This document shows positions 5,266 through 6,173 of a DNA stretch of 6,173 nucleotides, piece by piece. Position 1 is the first letter of the stretch. Each line of letters starts with the position of its first letter. The translations under genes were made by a program, and so were the position numbers. The stretch covers positions 1 through 6,173 of the forward strand of contig JAAZFW010000304.1 of NCBI GenBank assembly GCA_012511525.1, written 5' to 3'. Source of the DNA: Clostridiaceae bacterium (lineage in GTDB: Bacteria > Bacillota > Clostridia > Saccharofermentanales > UBA5734). The notes under the pieces were generated by a model, which worked only from the letters and a program-made list of their open reading frames with translations, was not told where the DNA came from and ran no database searches.

Positions 5266-5646
5266 ATGGCAAGTGAAAAAGTGAGCAAGTTTATCGAAGA
5301 TGTCAAGGCTCTTTCCGTCATGGAACTGGCAGAACTCGTGAAAGCCCTTGAGACCGAATTCGGCGTCTCAGCTTCGGCCATGGCCGCTGCCCCGACCGCC
5401 GGTGCCGCCGCCGTCGAAGCCCAGGTTGAAGAGCAGACCGAATTCACCGTCATCCTTAAGGCTGCCGGTGCCAGCAAGATCGCCGTCATCAAGGCCGTAC
5501 GCGAGCTGACGGGTCTCGGACTCAAGGACGCCAAGGACCTGGTTGACAGCGCGCCGAAGGCCGTCAAGGAGAACGTCAGCAAGGAAGACGCCGACAGCGT
5601 CGCCAAGAAGCTGACCGAGGCCGGAGCCGAAGTCGAAGTCAAGTAA
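5266..5646 (+). CDS. rplL: Ribosomal protein L7/L12 (bL12)
   Basis: L7/L12 is the multi-copy stalk protein that recruits and activates the translational GTPases EF-Tu, EF-G and IF2. The 126 residues are typical. Residues 1-36 are the dimerising domain that binds the L10 helix (FIEDVKALSVMELAELVKAL), residues 37-53 the flexible Ala-rich hinge (AMAAAPTAGAAAVEA), and residues 54-126 the GTPase-contacting domain with KIAVIKAVRELTGLGLKDAK (71-90) and LVDSAPKAVKENVSKEDA (92-109). ATG 5266 is chosen because AGGAGG (5252-5257) precedes it by eight bases and the protein then starts like other L12s; an ATG at 5203 in the same frame lies inside rplJ without such a site. Confidence 0.98.
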   Translation: MASEKVSKFIEDVKALSVMELAELVKALETEFGVSASAMAAAPTAGAAAVEAQVEEQTEFTVILKAAGASKIAVIKAVRELTGLGLKDAKDLVDSAPKAVKENVSKEDADSVAKKLTEAGAEVEVK

Positions 5647-5661
5647 TCCAAATGGAACCAA

Positions 5662-5687
5662 CCCGGCCGCCGTGCGCGGCGGCCGGG
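5662..5687 (+). terminator. GC-only hairpin after rplL, probable terminator without T-run
   Basis: CCCGGCCGCCG (5662-5672) pairs perfectly over eleven bases with CGGCGGCCGGG (5677-5687) around a TGCG loop, 15 bases after the rplL stop. No T-run follows (the next bases are CTAATCCGC), so it may terminate inefficiently, need a factor, or mainly protect the 3' end of the mRNA. Confidence 0.6.
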
Positions 5688-5696
5688 CTAATCCGC

Positions 5697-5734
5697 TCTC
5701 CCATCAGGCTATTTAAAGATTGCTTGATGCGAGA
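5697..5734. repeat. Imperfect inverted repeat downstream of rplL
   Basis: Positions 5697-5709 can pair with 5722-5734 around a 12-base AT-rich loop, with one C-C mismatch and one G-T pair among 13 positions. No T-run follows. It may act with the hairpin just upstream as a second 3' structure; function unknown. The AT-rich stretch from here to the tRNA promoter holds no gene that I can see. Confidence 0.5.
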
Positions 5735-5826
5735 AGAGTGGGTATAAGCATAATATCTATTGTATGTTTCATAAAATTATGATTTATCCAGTAAAATACC
5801 GACGGTTGGAAATTCGGAAAAACGCC

Positions 5827-5856
5827 TTGACAAACAGATCGGTCTACTGGTAGAAT
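5827..5856 (+). promoter_or_regulatory. Promoter of the tRNA cluster
   Basis: TTGACA (5827-5832) and TAGAAT (5851-5856) are 18 bases apart, with TG at 5848-5849 forming an extended -10. Transcription should start near 5863, about 28 bases before the first tRNA. An A-rich run (5815-5822) lies just upstream. Confidence 0.8.
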
Positions 5857-5890
5857 CATGAAGCACCTTGAAAGGCATCCCCACAAGCGT

Positions 5891-5967
5891 GGCGGCGTAG
5901 CTCAGTTGGCCAGAGCATTCGGTTCATACCCGAACTGTCGTTGGTTCAAATCCGACCGCCGCTACCA
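5891..5967 (+). tRNA. tRNA-Met (CAT), elongator type
   Basis: The 77-base gene folds as a cloverleaf: acceptor GGCGGCG with CGCCGCT (first pair G-T), D stem GCTC/GAGC, anticodon stem TTCGG/CCGAA with loop TTCATAC (anticodon CAT at 5925-5927), T loop TTCAAAT and encoded CCA. It lacks the three G-C pairs of the initiator anticodon stem and the unpaired first base of initiators, and it resembles elongator Met tRNAs of Firmicutes. The isoleucine tRNA that carries CAT (modified by TilS) is a less likely alternative. Confidence 0.93.
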
Positions 5968-5970
5968 TAT

Positions 5971-6045
5971 GGCCCGTTGGTCAAGCGGCTAAGACATCGC
6001 CCTTTCACGGCGAAGACAGGAGTTCGATTCTCCTACGGGTCACCA
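5971..6045 (+). tRNA. tRNA-Glu (TTC)
   Basis: The 75-base gene has acceptor GGCCCGT paired with ACGGGTC, a three-pair D stem GTC/GAC usual for Glu, anticodon stem TCGCC/GGCGA with loop CTTTCAC (anticodon TTC at 6004-6006), T arm with TTCGATT, and encoded CCA. It follows tRNA-Met by three bases and so must be cut from a shared transcript. Confidence 0.96.
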
Positions 6046-6050
6046 ATTGT

Positions 6051-6126
6051 GGGTGCTTAGCTCAGCTGGGAGAGCACATGCTTCACACGCATGGGGTCGC
6101 AGGTTCAAGTCCTGTAGTACCCACCA
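6051..6126 (+). tRNA. tRNA-Val (CAC)
   Basis: The 76-base gene has acceptor GGGTGCT paired with AGTACCC (one G-T), D stem GCTC/GAGC, anticodon stem CATGC/GCATG with loop TTCACAC (anticodon CAC at 6084-6086), T loop TTCAAGT and encoded CCA. The CAC anticodon reads only GTG, so another Val tRNA must exist elsewhere; its presence fits a GC-rich codon usage. Confidence 0.95.
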
Positions 6127-6130
6127 AGCT

Positions 6131-6173
6131 GCGGGATTAACTCAGTGGTAGAGTGTCACCTTGCCAAGGTGAA
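6131..6173 (+). tRNA. tRNA-Gly (GCC), 3' part cut by window end
   Basis: The first 43 bases are present: acceptor 5' strand GCGGGAT, D stem ACTC/GAGT with AGTGGTAGA between, and anticodon stem TCACC/GGTGA with loop TTGCCAA (anticodon GCC at 6163-6165). The T arm and the acceptor 3' strand are beyond the window. The cluster may continue further. Confidence 0.9.

Noticed and set aside
5724..5748. TTGATG and TATAAG as an extra promoter before the tRNA cluster
   Set aside because: The spacing is only 13 bases, far from 17, and a much better promoter lies at 5827-5856.
5770..5781. CATAA-AA-TTATG small palindrome in the AT-rich spacer
   Set aside because: Short AT palindromes are expected by chance in such AT-rich sequence and no known site matches.
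5788..5850. CCAGTA and TACTGG inverted repeat around the tRNA promoter
   Set aside because: Six bases separated by 51 is likely by chance in a region of this length.

Overview
The window looks like an ordinary chromosomal stretch from a fairly GC-rich member of the Firmicutes, most likely class Clostridia. The evidence is the gene order rpmG-secE-nusG-rplK-rplA-rplJ-rplL, a four-cysteine L33, strong AAGGAGG-type ribosome binding sites, a Bacillus/Clostridia-type L10 leader with a transcription attenuator, and tRNA genes that encode their CCA ends. I cannot name a genus from this sequence alone. All genes lie on the + strand.

Positions 1-2019 are the end of a histidine operon: the 3' part of hisA, a single gene joining HisF to HisI, and a separate hisE. 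Together they cover four consecutive steps of histidine synthesis: HisE removes pyrophosphate, HisI opens the ring, HisA isomerises, and HisF closes the imidazole ring using ammonia from HisH, which is not in the window. The HisF-HisI fusion is unusual, because HisI is more often joined to HisE.

Positions 2020-4511 are a translation and secretion operon: rpmG (L33), secE, nusG, rplK (L11) and rplA (L1). Its promoter at 2054-2082 is interleaved with an inverted repeat and T-run that probably terminates the his transcript. The left arm of that hairpin lies upstream of the expected start of transcription, so only read-through RNA could fold it. SecE carries an odd Thr/Ala tail built from a 12-bp tandem repeat. 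A stable hairpin before rplK is a candidate site for L1 control.

Positions 4512-5688 are the separately transcribed rplJ-rplL unit (L10 and L7/L12). It has its own promoter, an L10-binding leader, mutually exclusive antiterminator and terminator hairpins, and a GC-rich hairpin after rplL. The genes rpoB and rpoC, which usually follow rplL, are not there. Positions 5689-5826 are mostly AT-rich with no gene that I can see. From 5827 a third promoter drives a tRNA cluster: Met(CAT), Glu(TTC), Val(CAC) and Gly(GCC), the last cut by the window edge.

I see no mobile element, CRISPR array or defence system. The points most worth a second look are the HisF-HisI fusion, the interleaved terminator and promoter, the SecE tail, the L10 attenuator, and the break between rplL and rpoBC.
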